In this document: positions 1 to 12,800 of the stretch, piece by piece | Layout: every line of letters begins with the position of its first letter | How positions within the stretch are numbered: position 1 is the first letter of the stretch | Source: Batillaria attramentaria | Lineage: Eukaryota > Mollusca > Gastropoda > Batillariidae | DNA: 64,000 nucleotides | Direction of reading: 5' to 3' | Assembly: GCA_018292915.2 (NCBI GenBank) | Contig: JACVVK020000150.1 | Coordinates: 1,022,501-1,086,500, forward strand | Notes under the pieces: generated by a model | What the model was told of the DNA's origin: nothing | The model's database searches: none | The model's input: only the letters and a program-made list of their open reading frames with translations | Made by a program: the position numbers and the translations under genes

Positions 1-3000
1 GTCGTGGTCACTTCCAACAGTTTCTGATCCTCGTCTCCAATAAGCTTCACGAAACACGGGCACATCGCCGTTAGAAGTGGTTGGGAAACGTTGGACTCTT
101 GCTCCACAGCTTGCTCTTCTGAGCTTGCAGATGGAGCCGCCTCACGGATAGCAGGTTCTAATGGTGGAGCTTCTTCAACCTGTAGAATTCACACATACAG
201 TGTAATGTTTGGACATATACATGTACAAGCAGAAAACCCACTGAGTGTGTCGCCTTTCCTTGTTGCAAATCCAACCCAGTGGCATTTCAGTCATACACTG
301 ATGCATAGACTTTAATCATTACTGATCCGTTTAGTTTTGCAGAGAAAACCCTTTGTGTGCATAATAACGCTGTCGTCCATAGAAACGTTTAAAACAACAC
401 AGAATGTACAAAAACCGCTATTTTTATTACATTTTTTTTTTACCAAAGACGCAACAATGAGACTACTTGAAACCTGCAGCTGAAGTGTCTGGTCGGAAGT
501 GAGTTTCTTCTCCGGAGCTTTCACTGTGACCTGCACGCGCGGGTCAACAGAGGACTGTACGTGCCCTCCGTTCTGATTTATATGCAGGAAATCTGTCACC
601 GGCCGGCACACGAGCCCCATGGAACCCTTCTTGTCTAGTCTCACATGTGCACGAGCTTTGGCCTTGCATTGTGGCGCCCCAGTATCTCCTGGAGGAATCT
701 AAACAAAGGAAACCTGGACCTTGAACCCTGTCTTGGTCATTTGGTTAAGCTTTTTACTATCTATTACTACGCAACAGTTTGCTTCTTCCATCATTTCAAC
801 AATAGCTTACGTGCAGTATGGTCAGGGAGTTAATAACTGGAAACAGGTTATATCAGTATTTATAATTGCGGCGTAAGACATACATACTACGTGCTCGCCT
901 AGGTTTTGTTCACTCTTCCGTCTGTCTCTTTCTTTCTTTCTTTCTTTCTTTTGTTCTCTTTACTGTTTTCGCACAAGTATTTGCAGCGGGCACAGGAAAC
1001 TTCGTTAAAACAACCTTTCTACCTTGCTTTCGGCCAATTAGTTACTTAGTCGTTTGTGACTTTACGCCGCAAGTTTCGACCAAAAAACAAACAAACAAAA
1101 CAAACAAACAAACAAAAAACCCAAGAAAGGAAAGAAACAAACAAGAAACACCTAACGGGCCTCGGGCCTAAGTTTTCGCAAGCTACGCCAAGACAAAAAC
1201 AGGGCATTGTTTGGTGCCAAAGTTAAATGTCAAGGTCATGTGCCCTTCTGCCCTCGTCTACCTCGTCGTCACAGGCCAGTTGCACGATGTCAGCTCGTGT
1301 GTCCCTGTCCTCCTGCAGGTCGGTCTTCAGTCTTAGGACCAGCTCGTGGTAACTGTCCACCAAATCATGCAACGCGAAAGCAACATCGACCTGGTAACAA
1401 AAAGTACAGTACTCAATTCCAAGCAAGACCGTCCCATAAAGTTGCTGGGGAAGTCTTCCTTCATTTGGAAAAAGGACCTAACGCTATGGATTTCATAGGT
1501 GCTAAGCTCCTGTTTCCCGAGGATGGTGGAAACGCGAGGTCGAAAACATCAGTCTGGCGTCACGCATGTACACATTACATCTATACAGACTGCTTCATTA
1601 CACACCAGAAACTTTAAGCGCCCCTCAACAAACTGAAGACAAAACGCATTTAGACACACAAGACTGGTAATCAATACAAACTCAGTTGTCAAAAGGAAAG
1701 GTACAGCTTACACATTGTGGCCTATATGTGATAACACGCCCAGAATCTAAAGCATACATTTCAATACACAAGTTCAGGATAGTCTCACAATACACCAGGC
1801 TGACCTGGGTGTCCGAGGTGCTTATGAATTCGACAGGCTGTCCCCAGAGGGTCTCTCCGTCCCGCGATGGGATTGGAGTCAGCAGCTCTTCCACAGCGAC
1901 ACTTCGCACCATGACAGCAACATGAGCGGACGATTCTTGTAAAGCTAAGGAGAACTGGCCGTCCTCAGTGGTCACAGCAGACAACCGACCCGATGCAAGG
2001 AAGAACGGCCTCGACCTGAATATGGAGCGATAGTTATGTCTCATATATATATTCTCATTGTATAGAAAGTGGTACTGATAACCTTAGTGAGGTATATGCC
2101 CATATTGCAAAGCAGCTGCGTCTCCTGTGTGAGCATAGAACTTTTATGTGGATGGCCAATAAAGAAAACTACAGAAGTTCGTAGGGAAAACTGTTCAAAC
2201 TTTAACAGTACTTGGAAAAACAAGAAAAAGGCCATGAAGCTCAGTATCTCTCGGTCTTAATCTGCCTCCAACAGACTACTCACTAATCCACAGATCAAGC
2301 CAAGTTTCAAGGTCGAACAACAACAACAAAAACCCGCTTAAGGGAGGGGAAACGACTGATCATGAAGTTATAATTTACAGTTATTTTTAGGGAACAACAA
2401 TATAAAAATATCGATATACAATCAAAGGCTACTTACTGTTCGGGGAGCCGGGGTGGCTGAATGGTAGAGCGCTGGACTTTCAATGCTCGGGTCGTGAGTT
2501 CGAATCCCGGCTGGGGCCAAATATTTGTGCTGGCCCTTTTTCTCGCTGCCCCGTCTTTGATATCACCCTTATGTGGTGGAAAAGGACGTTTAAACTCCTA
2601 AACACCCACCCGCCCACCCTATTTACTGTTCAGGCTTTACTTACTTTTGAATTCGTTCGGTTCGAAGAATGTGCTTCAGCTGAAAACAGTTTTTCGGCAC
2701 CACATGGATACACTTCTGGTTTCTCTGCGGGAAATAATTAAGAGGTACAAACTGAGAACGAGCTTCAAATGTTTTTCTTGTTTTATTGTTTGAGGATATG
2801 AGCTCACTGTTAGGCTTACGAGATGTCTTTATCAATCGATTTCTAGGTTTGTATGCATTTTGTTCATTGTTTCTCGTGCTGCCGGTCACCCCAGGCTAGC
2901 CAATAAATGTGGGACTATTGTTTCTCGTGCTGCCGGTCACCCCAGGCCAGCCAATAAATGTGGGACTATTGTTTCTCGTGCTGCCGGTCACCCCAGGCTA

Positions 3001-3720
3001 GCCAATAAATGTGGGACTATTGTTTCTCGTGCTGCCGGTCACCCCAGGCTAGCCAATGAATGTGGGACTATTGTTTCTCGTGCTGCCGGTCACCCCAGGC
3101 TAGCCAATAAATGTGGGACTATTGTTTCTCGTGCTGCCGGTCACCCCAGGCTAGCCAATAAATGTGGGACTATTGTTTTCGGTGGCGTCAGTCTTCGTCT
3201 GTCAGTGTGTCAGTCTGTCCATTTGTCGACACGTCAGGGTGGTGAACTTTCGTCACTTAGTCCCAAGTTAGTGGTCCTTGCTCTGTGATCCTAGTATAAA
3301 AGACGGTTTGCTGGTGTCCTGCTTCCGACAACACAGTCAGCCACCAAAGACCTACAATGTCGGATAAATTTCATTCTCAGTGAACACACCAAACAAGTAA
3401 CACAGTAGAAATGGTGAATGAGGCACTGTATTCAGTGTTATAGTTCGGAGACATAAAAATTGCACGAAAAAGTGAGCATCCGAAATACATTTACTCGAGT
3501 TACTGCTGCAAGTTAATCTCTTGAAAGTCAAAAAGTCAGTAACGTAGACACTAAAAAAGAAACAGAAATGAGATAATTAACCTTGTTTGAAACATTGGGG
3601 TCGGCACCGGCAAACATGAGCCACTCAGCAGCCTCAATACTTCTGTTCCTGGCGGCTACGTGAAGAAGTGTTTCTCCATTCTGGACGGAAGAAAATTTGT
3701 TCTTGCAGACAAGATCCACC

Positions 3721-3752
<32 letters not shown>

Positions 3753-3772
3753 CTACTACTACTACCACCACC

Positions 3773-3823
<51 letters not shown>

Positions 3824-6800
3824 ACAACAGCTACTGCTACGATGTACTACATGTACTTTCTGGTACAACTGACCACATGCTACTTGCGGATACGAAGTCG
3901 CAGCCACTGGACAGCCAAAGGCTATGAGCAGTTTATGAATTGTACACTGATTCTGCATCTTGTCGCCGTCTACATCAACTCACATTATCCTGCAGGTTAA
4001 TGTCGACACCTGTCAACATGGTCGCCAGGATCTCCACGTTGTCCCTGCTGGCTGCAGCATGCAGCGCCGTCTGTCCTGTCTGGTTAACACAACTAAGCCG
4101 GTTAATTGATCACTGTCCTGCGTTGTATTAGTGATTGATTCAGTTGCAGTAAATTACATGCATGTTGCCTAGAACCTCTGTCTTGCCCATCTGCTACAGT
4201 CAATACGCGTAGGGTTTTCTTTCTCTTTTGCACATGTCTGTCGGTGAGCAGGTGGGAAAAGTGTAGTTGTTGTTGTTTGTTCCCTGAGCATATCAGATAA
4301 TAGGAATGTAAATTCCTGGTACCTCATGAAACCATCATACCGGACAGAGGAAACCCAACGTTTTGACGAAAGAGGATGAAGTCTGTAAACGTTTGTTCAT
4401 TTTATCGGAACTGAAATCAAGCGTGCTGGCCTGGGTTACGATACCGTGGCTGTGAACTCACACACTTACAACTATTAAAACACACTCACCATGTCAGTGA
4501 GAAATGGGTTGGCGCCATACTGAAGCAACAGAAAGACCACGCTCGGGTCCTCAAGGACAGAATCAATGGCTTTGTGAAGGAGGGGAACACCGTCCTGCCA
4601 GACAAGAAATCACCAGGGGGATGAACGAGGCTTCGGTTGGACTGTATGGTATGCGATCACTTGGAAAGTTTTGATTCGATATCATGTTATGCTAAACTTC
4701 CATATATGTAATACCGCTGTCGTTGTCGTTGTTGTTGTTGATGATGATGATAATTTTGGGTTTTTGGTTGGTTTTGCTGGGTTTCAGGGTTTCATGTGGT
4801 GGTGGTTGTTTGTATTTTTTGTTGTCGGTGATGGTGGTGTTTTGTTGTTGTTGTTTTGTTGGTATAATTTTGTCTGGGGGTACGTTTCAAAGGTTCTCTG
4901 TTTCTTTCTTCTTTTTATTTTTAATTGAGTATTGCTCAAAAGTAGTATAAGTTGCGACCCCTCAACCCCCAGGGAGCCGGGAGCCGTTTGACCTTAACCT
5001 GAGGTCACGTCCTCAGCCTCAGGTCACGGCCCTAACCTGAGGTCACGTCCTTAGCCTCAGGTCACAGCCTTATAACTTCAGGTCATGCCCTTAACCTTAT
5101 GACGTAAACTTTAGGACACGACCCTATAAAATCAGGGCTTCACCTTATAACCTGAACTGTTAGGGTGCTCCAGTGATGTAATACAAGATAAATGGGGGAA
5201 ACATGGAGCTCCTGAAGTGACAGCTGTCAGCGCCTCCCTATTTAGGTAGGGAGACCGGGAGCCATTTGACCTTAACCTGAGATCACGGCCATAGCCTCCA
5301 GTGAAGTAATACAGGGAGATGATAAAGCAGCAGCTGTCAGCGCCTCCCTATTTAGGTAGGGAGCCGGAAGCAGTGAAGTAATATAAGATGAATAGGGGGA
5401 ACAGGGAGCTCATAAAGTAGCGGCGGGCAGCACCTCCCATTTAGGTCATGACGACACCATTATCAGAAATAAATAGGGGTCCCACATGATAATGATATTT
5501 AACTGTTGGTTTTCATTTGATTCTCTCAGTTACCCAGCAGACATGGATCCGCGATTTCAGCATCCGTTTACCTGTCTTATTGCAGGGCCTTCACAAAGCG
5601 GCAAAAGCTATTTTGTCAATCAGTGTTTAGATCGGTTGAAGGATATTATGGTCCCAGTGCCGGAGGAAATTATTTGGTGTTACGGTGTTTGGCAACCGTT
5701 ATATGACAAGCTACAGCTGCGTGGCGTGCAATTTCAGGAGGGATTACCTGATATGTCGAAATTTACAAATCACAAACGCTGTCTTCTTATTATTGATGAT
5801 CTCATGCATGAAACCGATTCTCGCGTGACACAACTGTTTACGAAAGGAAGTCATCACCTGAACATCTCCGTTATGTACATCGTGCAAAATTTATTTGGTA
5901 AAAACAAAGAGCAGCGAACGATAAGCTTAAACAGTCATTATTTAGTCGTGTTTAAAAACCCGCGTGACGCGTCCCAAATAACAGCACTCGCAAAACAAAT
6001 GTACCCTGGAAAAACTCAATATATGTTAGAAGCATATAAAGACGCTGTTTCAAAAAGTCACGGTTATTTGCTGATTGATCTCCGACAAGAAACACCCGAA
6101 CATTTGCGCCTACGAACTGATATTTTTTCGCCTCAAGGTGTGACCGTTTATCTTCAAAAATGAGCGCGCGGCTAAAACGCAACGCGGCGTTATTGAAATT
6201 TTTATCGAAAGCTAAACCGCAAGTCGTGAAAGCTATTATCCGATCCGGGGACCGTGAACTGATTCAAACCTTGTGCGAGTGTTCATTCAATATTTTAAAA
6301 GGGTGTGTGCGTTTGACCCCGCGTCAGAAACAAAAACTTCGTGTACATAAACAGACGCTTAGAACCTTGGCGAGCAAGAAAACTTCTTTAAAGCGCCGAA
6401 AAGCACTTTTGCAGAAAGGTGGATTTCTCGGCGCTGTGTTAGGTCCAGTATTAGGTGTGCTAGGACAAGTTTTGCTCGGGCAATAACAAGAAAAATGGAG
6501 TACACGAAGAAAATGGTATTGGTCGACCCGGAATGGCTTAAACGACAAGAACAAAAACCACCACCACCACCACCCGTAACGGATATTTTAAATGGGAATA
6601 TTGTCGGTTTGGACCAGGAGATAACGCAAGTTTTACAAGATGCAGCATTAGAACCGTTGGAAAAAGCCAGACGCTATGAACAGGCTTTGCACCGCTACAG
6701 ACATTTTAGTAAAGAGTACCGTCAGAAACCGATCGGTAGAGTGGAAATCGCTTCAACCACCGCTGAAAGTGCTTCGGCAACACAGCCAGCACCGCCGTCG

Positions 6801-9800
6801 TCTAGTGCTGGCAGCTTAGAAGAAAAATTAGAAAACCGTGTCCTCGCCAGTGTTCCTAAAACGATGCATAAGAAAGCGCGGTTACTTTTAGAGCATCTTA
6901 AAGAGGATCCTGAACTGACCTGGGATGAAAGAGGTCAGTTGGTATACGAAGGCGTAACCATCGACGGTTCAAATATGTCTGATTTAGTCAATGATGTACT
7001 ACGCGCTCGGAAAAAAGTGGAAACTCCGCAGGGGTGGAATGTATTTGCTCGTGCTTTGAAACGCGCCAACGTACCGCGTGAAATTGTAGGCAACCTGAAG
7101 CGCTGGGACTACTTACAACGGAACAGGCATGCGTCGTCTTTAAGGGATGCTGCAACACCCTCTACACCTTCAGTTACAGCAGACCGATCGCGCCCGCGCG
7201 TTCGTCGTCGTCGACAGGAATCTCCTCTTATTCGCTCATCATCATCATCATCATCACCACCCCGACACTTTAAATCGCCGCGTGTACATTGGGAGGCGTT
7301 ATTTGACTAAAAAAAAAAAAAAATGTCTAAAGCGTTACGACAACGGTACTATAATCCTAAGCTCCCTGGTAGTTTTGGTGGTGTGCAAAGTTTTAAAAGA
7401 GCTGTACCTAAAGCGAAACTCGGAGACATACAACAGTGGTTGTCTCATCAAGATACGTATACATTACACAAACCTGTTAGACACCGATTTTCACGTCGCC
7501 GTATTATCGTAGGAGGAATCGATCACCAGTGGCAAGCCGACTTAATTGATGTGCAAAAATTGAAGAAGTATAATGACGGTTATACCTTCTTGCTAACCTG
7601 CATCGACGTGTTGAGCAAGTACGCGTGGGTCGTGCCTTTAAAGAACAAGACGGGTGCGTCGCTAACGAAAGCGTTTGAACACATCTTTGAGACGGATGGA
7701 CGGAAACCTTTAAAACTGCAAACAGACAAAGGAACAGAATTTATGAACCGTGTTTTTCAACAATTTTTGTCCAAGCACAAGGTGTATTTTTTTACCACAG
7801 AAAACGAAGACATAAAAGCCTCGATCGTGGAAAGATTTAATCGCACGTTGAAAGAAAGACTCTGGCGATATTTTACCCACACAAATACTTTGCGCTACGT
7901 GGATGTTCTACCTCAGGTTGTCGACAGTTACAATCATTCGTATCACCGGAGTATTCGACGTGCACCCGTTGAAGTAACAGCTGAAACGAGCGAAGAGGTG
8001 TGGCAGGCGTTATACGGACGAAAAGGAAAGCAGTCGGTGACTCAGCTAAACATTGGTGACCGCGTTCGCATTTCTAAAGCGCGTCGGTCGTTTAAGAAAG
8101 GGTATTTACCAGGCTGGACGCAAGAGCTGTTTACTTTAAGCCGCGTATTAAGTACACGACCTGTTACTTATAAAATCAAAGACGATCACGGCGAGGAATT
8201 GAAAGGGAGTTTTTATAAAGAAGAGTTACAAAAAGTTGGTGAAAAACAAGTCTATAGGATTGAACAAATTTTGAAATCGCGGCGAGGCCCTGGTGGAAGA
8301 AAAGAATATTTAATTCGCTGGCTCGGTTACCCGTCGTCATTTGACTCGTGGATCCCGGCCAAACACGTTCAATGACTGACATACAAGAGAATCAGGAAAA
8401 AGAAGAAGACACCGGATCAAGAAGGTCGATACTCTGGCGTGTATGGGGGCGGAGAGTACCGCGTAGTGAAGTTGTTTTTATATGTCAGATGCTCATCATC
8501 TGCATGGTCATTATTGTTTCGTTAATAAATTTAACGCGAGGACATCCATCGGAAAGTTTGTGGATTTCCTTGCTTAGCGCTTCTCTAGGATACGCCCTGC
8601 CCAATCCGACTTTAGAGCGTAGAAATGTTTTACGTGACGCTCCCTAGTAACAGCAGTTTAAACCACTATCCTGACAATAACGCGGCTCATTTTTATACAA
8701 AGCTCCCTCAGTCAGTTGATCTGAACGGAGAATGGGAAGTGGGTCTTGCGGAAATAACGTTCCCGGTAGTTTTTATAACGTTAAAGGCGATACGTTTGAA
8801 TTTAAAGTTATACAAGACGGTAAACTCGCTGTGTTAAAGGTGGGGGTGCTACCTGATGGCCTGTACGCGAGTCCCGAACAGCTTGTCACAGCGTTAAACT
8901 TCCAAGTTGCTGCCATTAGAGCTCAAAGCAATATCCGTTTTCAATTTAAGGACTCGACAAAGCGCGTGTACGTCGTTTTGTATAAGCACTGTCGGTTGGA
9001 GTTCGGATCTGATTTACAAAAGTTGTTAGGGTTTAAAAGCAATACTTTGGTTGGTTCTGGAACCTATGTAGCTAACGGAATGCTTGATCTGTACACACAA
9101 TACCATTCTCTGTATGTTTATTGTGACATTGTGCAACAGCGAGTGGTCGGTGACGTCAACGTACCACTCCTACGCACCGTCCCCTGTACAGATTTTTCTA
9201 AAAGCATTTTGTATGAGCGTTTTGATAAACCTCATTACGTACCTCTGTGTCGGAAACAATTCAACACGATAGAAATCTTTATAACTTCATACACGGGAGA
9301 ACCCATTTCATTCGAACAAGGAAAGAGCATCGTCACACTTCATTTCCGTCCGAGGCGTTTAGAAGGAATTTAACAATGAAGTGCCCGTATACCTGTGACG
9401 CAAAAGCGTACCACGATTACTTTGCCCTACAGGCAGGCAATGGCGGTTTACCGGTATTTCGCGGTGGAGGCGCGATGATGCGCGGTCAGGGTCTAGGAAA
9501 TATATTAGGCGGTGTGCTAAGATCCGCTGTTCCCTTACTAAAAAGCGCCGGGAAAAGTTTGTTAAAAACAGGCGCTAGGACCGGGATGCAAATCGCTAAC
9601 GATGTCTTGTCGGGTCAAGACTTTAAATCAGCGGCTAAGCGAAGAACGCAACAGGCCGGTCGACGTATACTGAATCAAGCTGTAGGAGCCGCCACCGCCA
9701 CCGCCGCCGCACCACCCGGCGAGCCCAACACAAAACGTATAAAGCAAGAGTTTAGTCGTAAAAGGCGTCAAACGAGAAAAAGAGCTGCTCGAAGCCACGT

Positions 9801-12800
9801 CACTGATATTTTTGACTAATTCACCATGTCGTTGCTGCACCCACAGAGTTGTGAATCCGTCGATTCCGGACTTGATCTGTTTTCCATGCCCCCGACCCAA
9901 ACCTCCGTCGAACACGGTAGCCATGTGGAATTTCATCCTTTGGCCACACTGGCACCCGGAGCCCCCATCGAATTTTACGTATCAGGCGCTACGGATGAGT
10001 ACATGGATTTGTCTAACACTTACTTACACGTGAAATGTAAAGTCACTCGCGCCAACGGTAACAATTTAGCAGCCGGCGCGGATGTCGCTCCGGTGAATAA
10101 CATTTTGCACTCTTTGTTTTCACAAGTGGACGTTACATTTAATTCAACTCTCGTCACAAACTCGGAAAATACTTACCCGTATAAAGCCTATATCGAAAAA
10201 ATGTTAAGTTTTGGAATTGAAGCGAAAGAGTCACATCTGACTGCGGAGGGTTTTTACAAAGACACCGCAAGCCATTTTGACGACACGCAAGGCTCTGATA
10301 ATACCGGTTTAGTGGCGAGGCGAGCCTTAACGGCTGAAAGTCGAGAAATGGATTTAATGGGAAGACTTCACGTGGATATTTTTAAACAAGAGCGCTATCT
10401 TGTAAATGGTGTAGACGTCAAAATTAGACTCATTCCCGCCAAAAACAGCTTTGTCTTGATGGCCCACGACCCTGCCGCTGGATTTAGAGTAATTATTACA
10501 CAAGCTAGTCTGTTTGTTCGGAAAGTAAAACTGAACCCAGCCGTGACCGTAGGTCACGCGAAGGCGCTAGAAAAGCGTACAGCTAAATATCCTTTAAAAC
10601 GGGCAGTCATTAAAACGCATGGATTGGCTCAAGGCAGTCTGTCTGCGGTTTTAGATAATCTCTTTTTATCACAACTCCCCAACAGAGTCGTGGTCGGGCT
10701 AGTGCAGAGCGCCGCCTCTAACGGTGCGTACAATAGTAATCCTTTTAATTTTCAACCTTATGGACTGACATTTTTGTCACTGTATTTGGACGGTAAGCAG
10801 ATTCCGGCCAAACCTTTGACGCCTGATTTTGAACACGGTCAGTACGTGCGCAGTTATTTCAATTTGGCCGCAGGTACGGGCCTCGTCAACAGCCAGCACG
10901 GACATGGTATTAAATACCAAGAGTTTCCACATGGCTACTGTCTGTTTGTGTTTGATTTGAGTCCCAGTCTTTTGGATGGCAATCAAGTGGAGTTGATAAA
11001 AACCGGTAGTCTGCGTTTAGAACTCAAATTTGCTAACCCGATCCCCAACGCTTTGCAAGCTATCATTTACGGAGAACTGGATTCGTTACTGGAAATTGAC
11101 CGCAGTCGTCAAATTATTACTGACTTTTCATCATGAACAACCGACAACTGACACGCGCGCTGGCCCACCATCGAACTGCCAGACACGTTTTTCGCGGTGT
11201 TTTTCCCCGCGACAGACTTCCCCGGCGTCTATTATCAAAACATCACCGTCATGCTTTTGTAGTAAATACAGCCCCTGCTGGTCATGTAGGAGAGCATTGG
11301 GTCGCGATTTGGTTTGATGCTCGTACTTGTACAGCAGAATATTTTGATAGCTATGGTCTGCCCCCTCGCCATCGTGACATTAAAGCGTTTCTTGTAAGAA
11401 ATTGTCGCTACTACAGATATAATGATCGGGTCCTGCAAGATGCGTTAAGCTCTACTTGTGGGCTTTACGTCCTGTATTATCTGATACGCAAAAGTCACGG
11501 TGATACCATGTCGAAGGCTCTGTCTATTTTTAAGGCTTACTCACCAACAGCCAATGATCGTAAAGTGACTCAGCTTTTCAGACGCGCGTTTGGCTAGAAA
11601 AAAAAAAAGGGTTACCTATAAAAACTCGAGGTACCTGCGTGCACTGTTGTTATTCACATTAACCGGCTTACACCACGCCTGGTTCGCGGTACATTTTACC
11701 GAAGAAGAAGAAGAAGATGACATCATCGCAGAGTGGTGTTTTGACTTCAAACGACACGCTGTTTCCTCTGGGGCGAAATATCTACGCCAGCGTGAAAACT
11801 TGGCGAGGTAGTGTGAAGATTTACATTCGCCATTATTCTGCTCGGTCTGATGTCAAAGGAGGCAAAGTAGTTCCTACGCGTCGTGGTGTCAGTTTGGATC
11901 TGGCTGAATTTCAGCGCTTGGGAAAAGTCAAGTCAAGACTTGTCGCTGAGTATAACAAACAGGCCAGTGAACTGAAACAACAACAGCAGCAGCCATCACC
12001 GCCCCCGCCGCTGTCGCCAGCTACCGCGACCGCAGAAAAACATGAGTACCCGATTCAACGAATGGTGGACGATCGGTATATTGACAATTTGATTCAACAC
12101 TGTTTTGAGCAAAAATCGAGTGACACACACCTGAATGCTACAGATTTGCCAGACGTTGAACCGCCTCAATCTCAACTCTACTGGGGCAACGATTTCTCAA
12201 GTTCATTATGAACAAACACTTTTTTTCTTTTCTTTTTTTCTTCTGACATTGGTCCTTGGAACTTGTTTTATGTATTTTTCTGTGCCTTGCCTCGACTGAA
12301 AATAAAATTTGGTGTGTATGCTATATTGTTGTTCTTGTTCTCTCTGTGTGTGTGTGTGTGTGTGTGTGCGGTGAGTTTGCGTGAACAAAATGATATTACA
12401 ACAGATAGAGACGTTTAGTTGCCTTCCCAGCATGATAGAGTCGCAAACTGCCTTTCATCATCATCAGCATCTAGAAAGTTACCTCCGACCATCAGTCAAA
12501 AGTGACCGCATAAGCCAGTCATCAATTCAGGGTGACCACATATTATAAAGCAGATTCGTCTAAGTATACGTGTGGTGGCAAAAATCGACCATCGGTCAAA
12601 AGTGACCGCATAAGCCAGTCATCAATTCAAGGTGACCACCTAAATCCGACCATCAGGCAAAAGTGACCACATAAGCCAGTCATCAATTCAAAAAGACCAC
12701 CCAAATCCGACCATCAGTCAAAAGTGATCGCATAAGCCAGTCATCAATTCAAGGTGACCACATATCATAAGCCAGATTCGTCTAGGTCCAATTGCCTGCC

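Larger units (their letters stand above)
4941..9441 (+). repeat. Left arm of 4.5-kb inverted repeat
   Basis: The arm matches the reverse complement of 12791-17290 from the element terminus to a point 66 bases inside the pVI-like gene (last shared bases ...GGCAGGCAAT). Differences seen include one base missing in the penton gene near 8755, a serine-leucine change in the ATPase, a methionine-phenylalanine change in the integrase, triplet-count changes in the third gene and a 15 versus 13 base A tract. Ordinary Polinton terminal repeats are far shorter than this. Confidence 0.92.

Noticed and set aside
2450..2520. Functional tRNA gene
   Set aside because: Boxes A and B are present, but it is followed by a SINE body, has flanking target duplications and recurs elsewhere.
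3668..4000. Thr/Pro-rich plus-strand protein
   Set aside because: It is a trinucleotide repeat translated in one frame, inside an ankyrin intron.
9247..9375. Longer upstream start for the pVI-like gene
   Set aside because: The extension overlaps the penton gene in another frame; the ATG at 9376 matches the family start and the right-arm remnant.
11590..11811. Small frame between protease and PC4-like genes
   Set aside because: It begins at TTG, overlaps both neighbours and has no recognisable features.
12487..12761. CRISPR-like array
   Set aside because: Repeat units are tandem with conserved spacers in a eukaryotic element; no distinct spacers.
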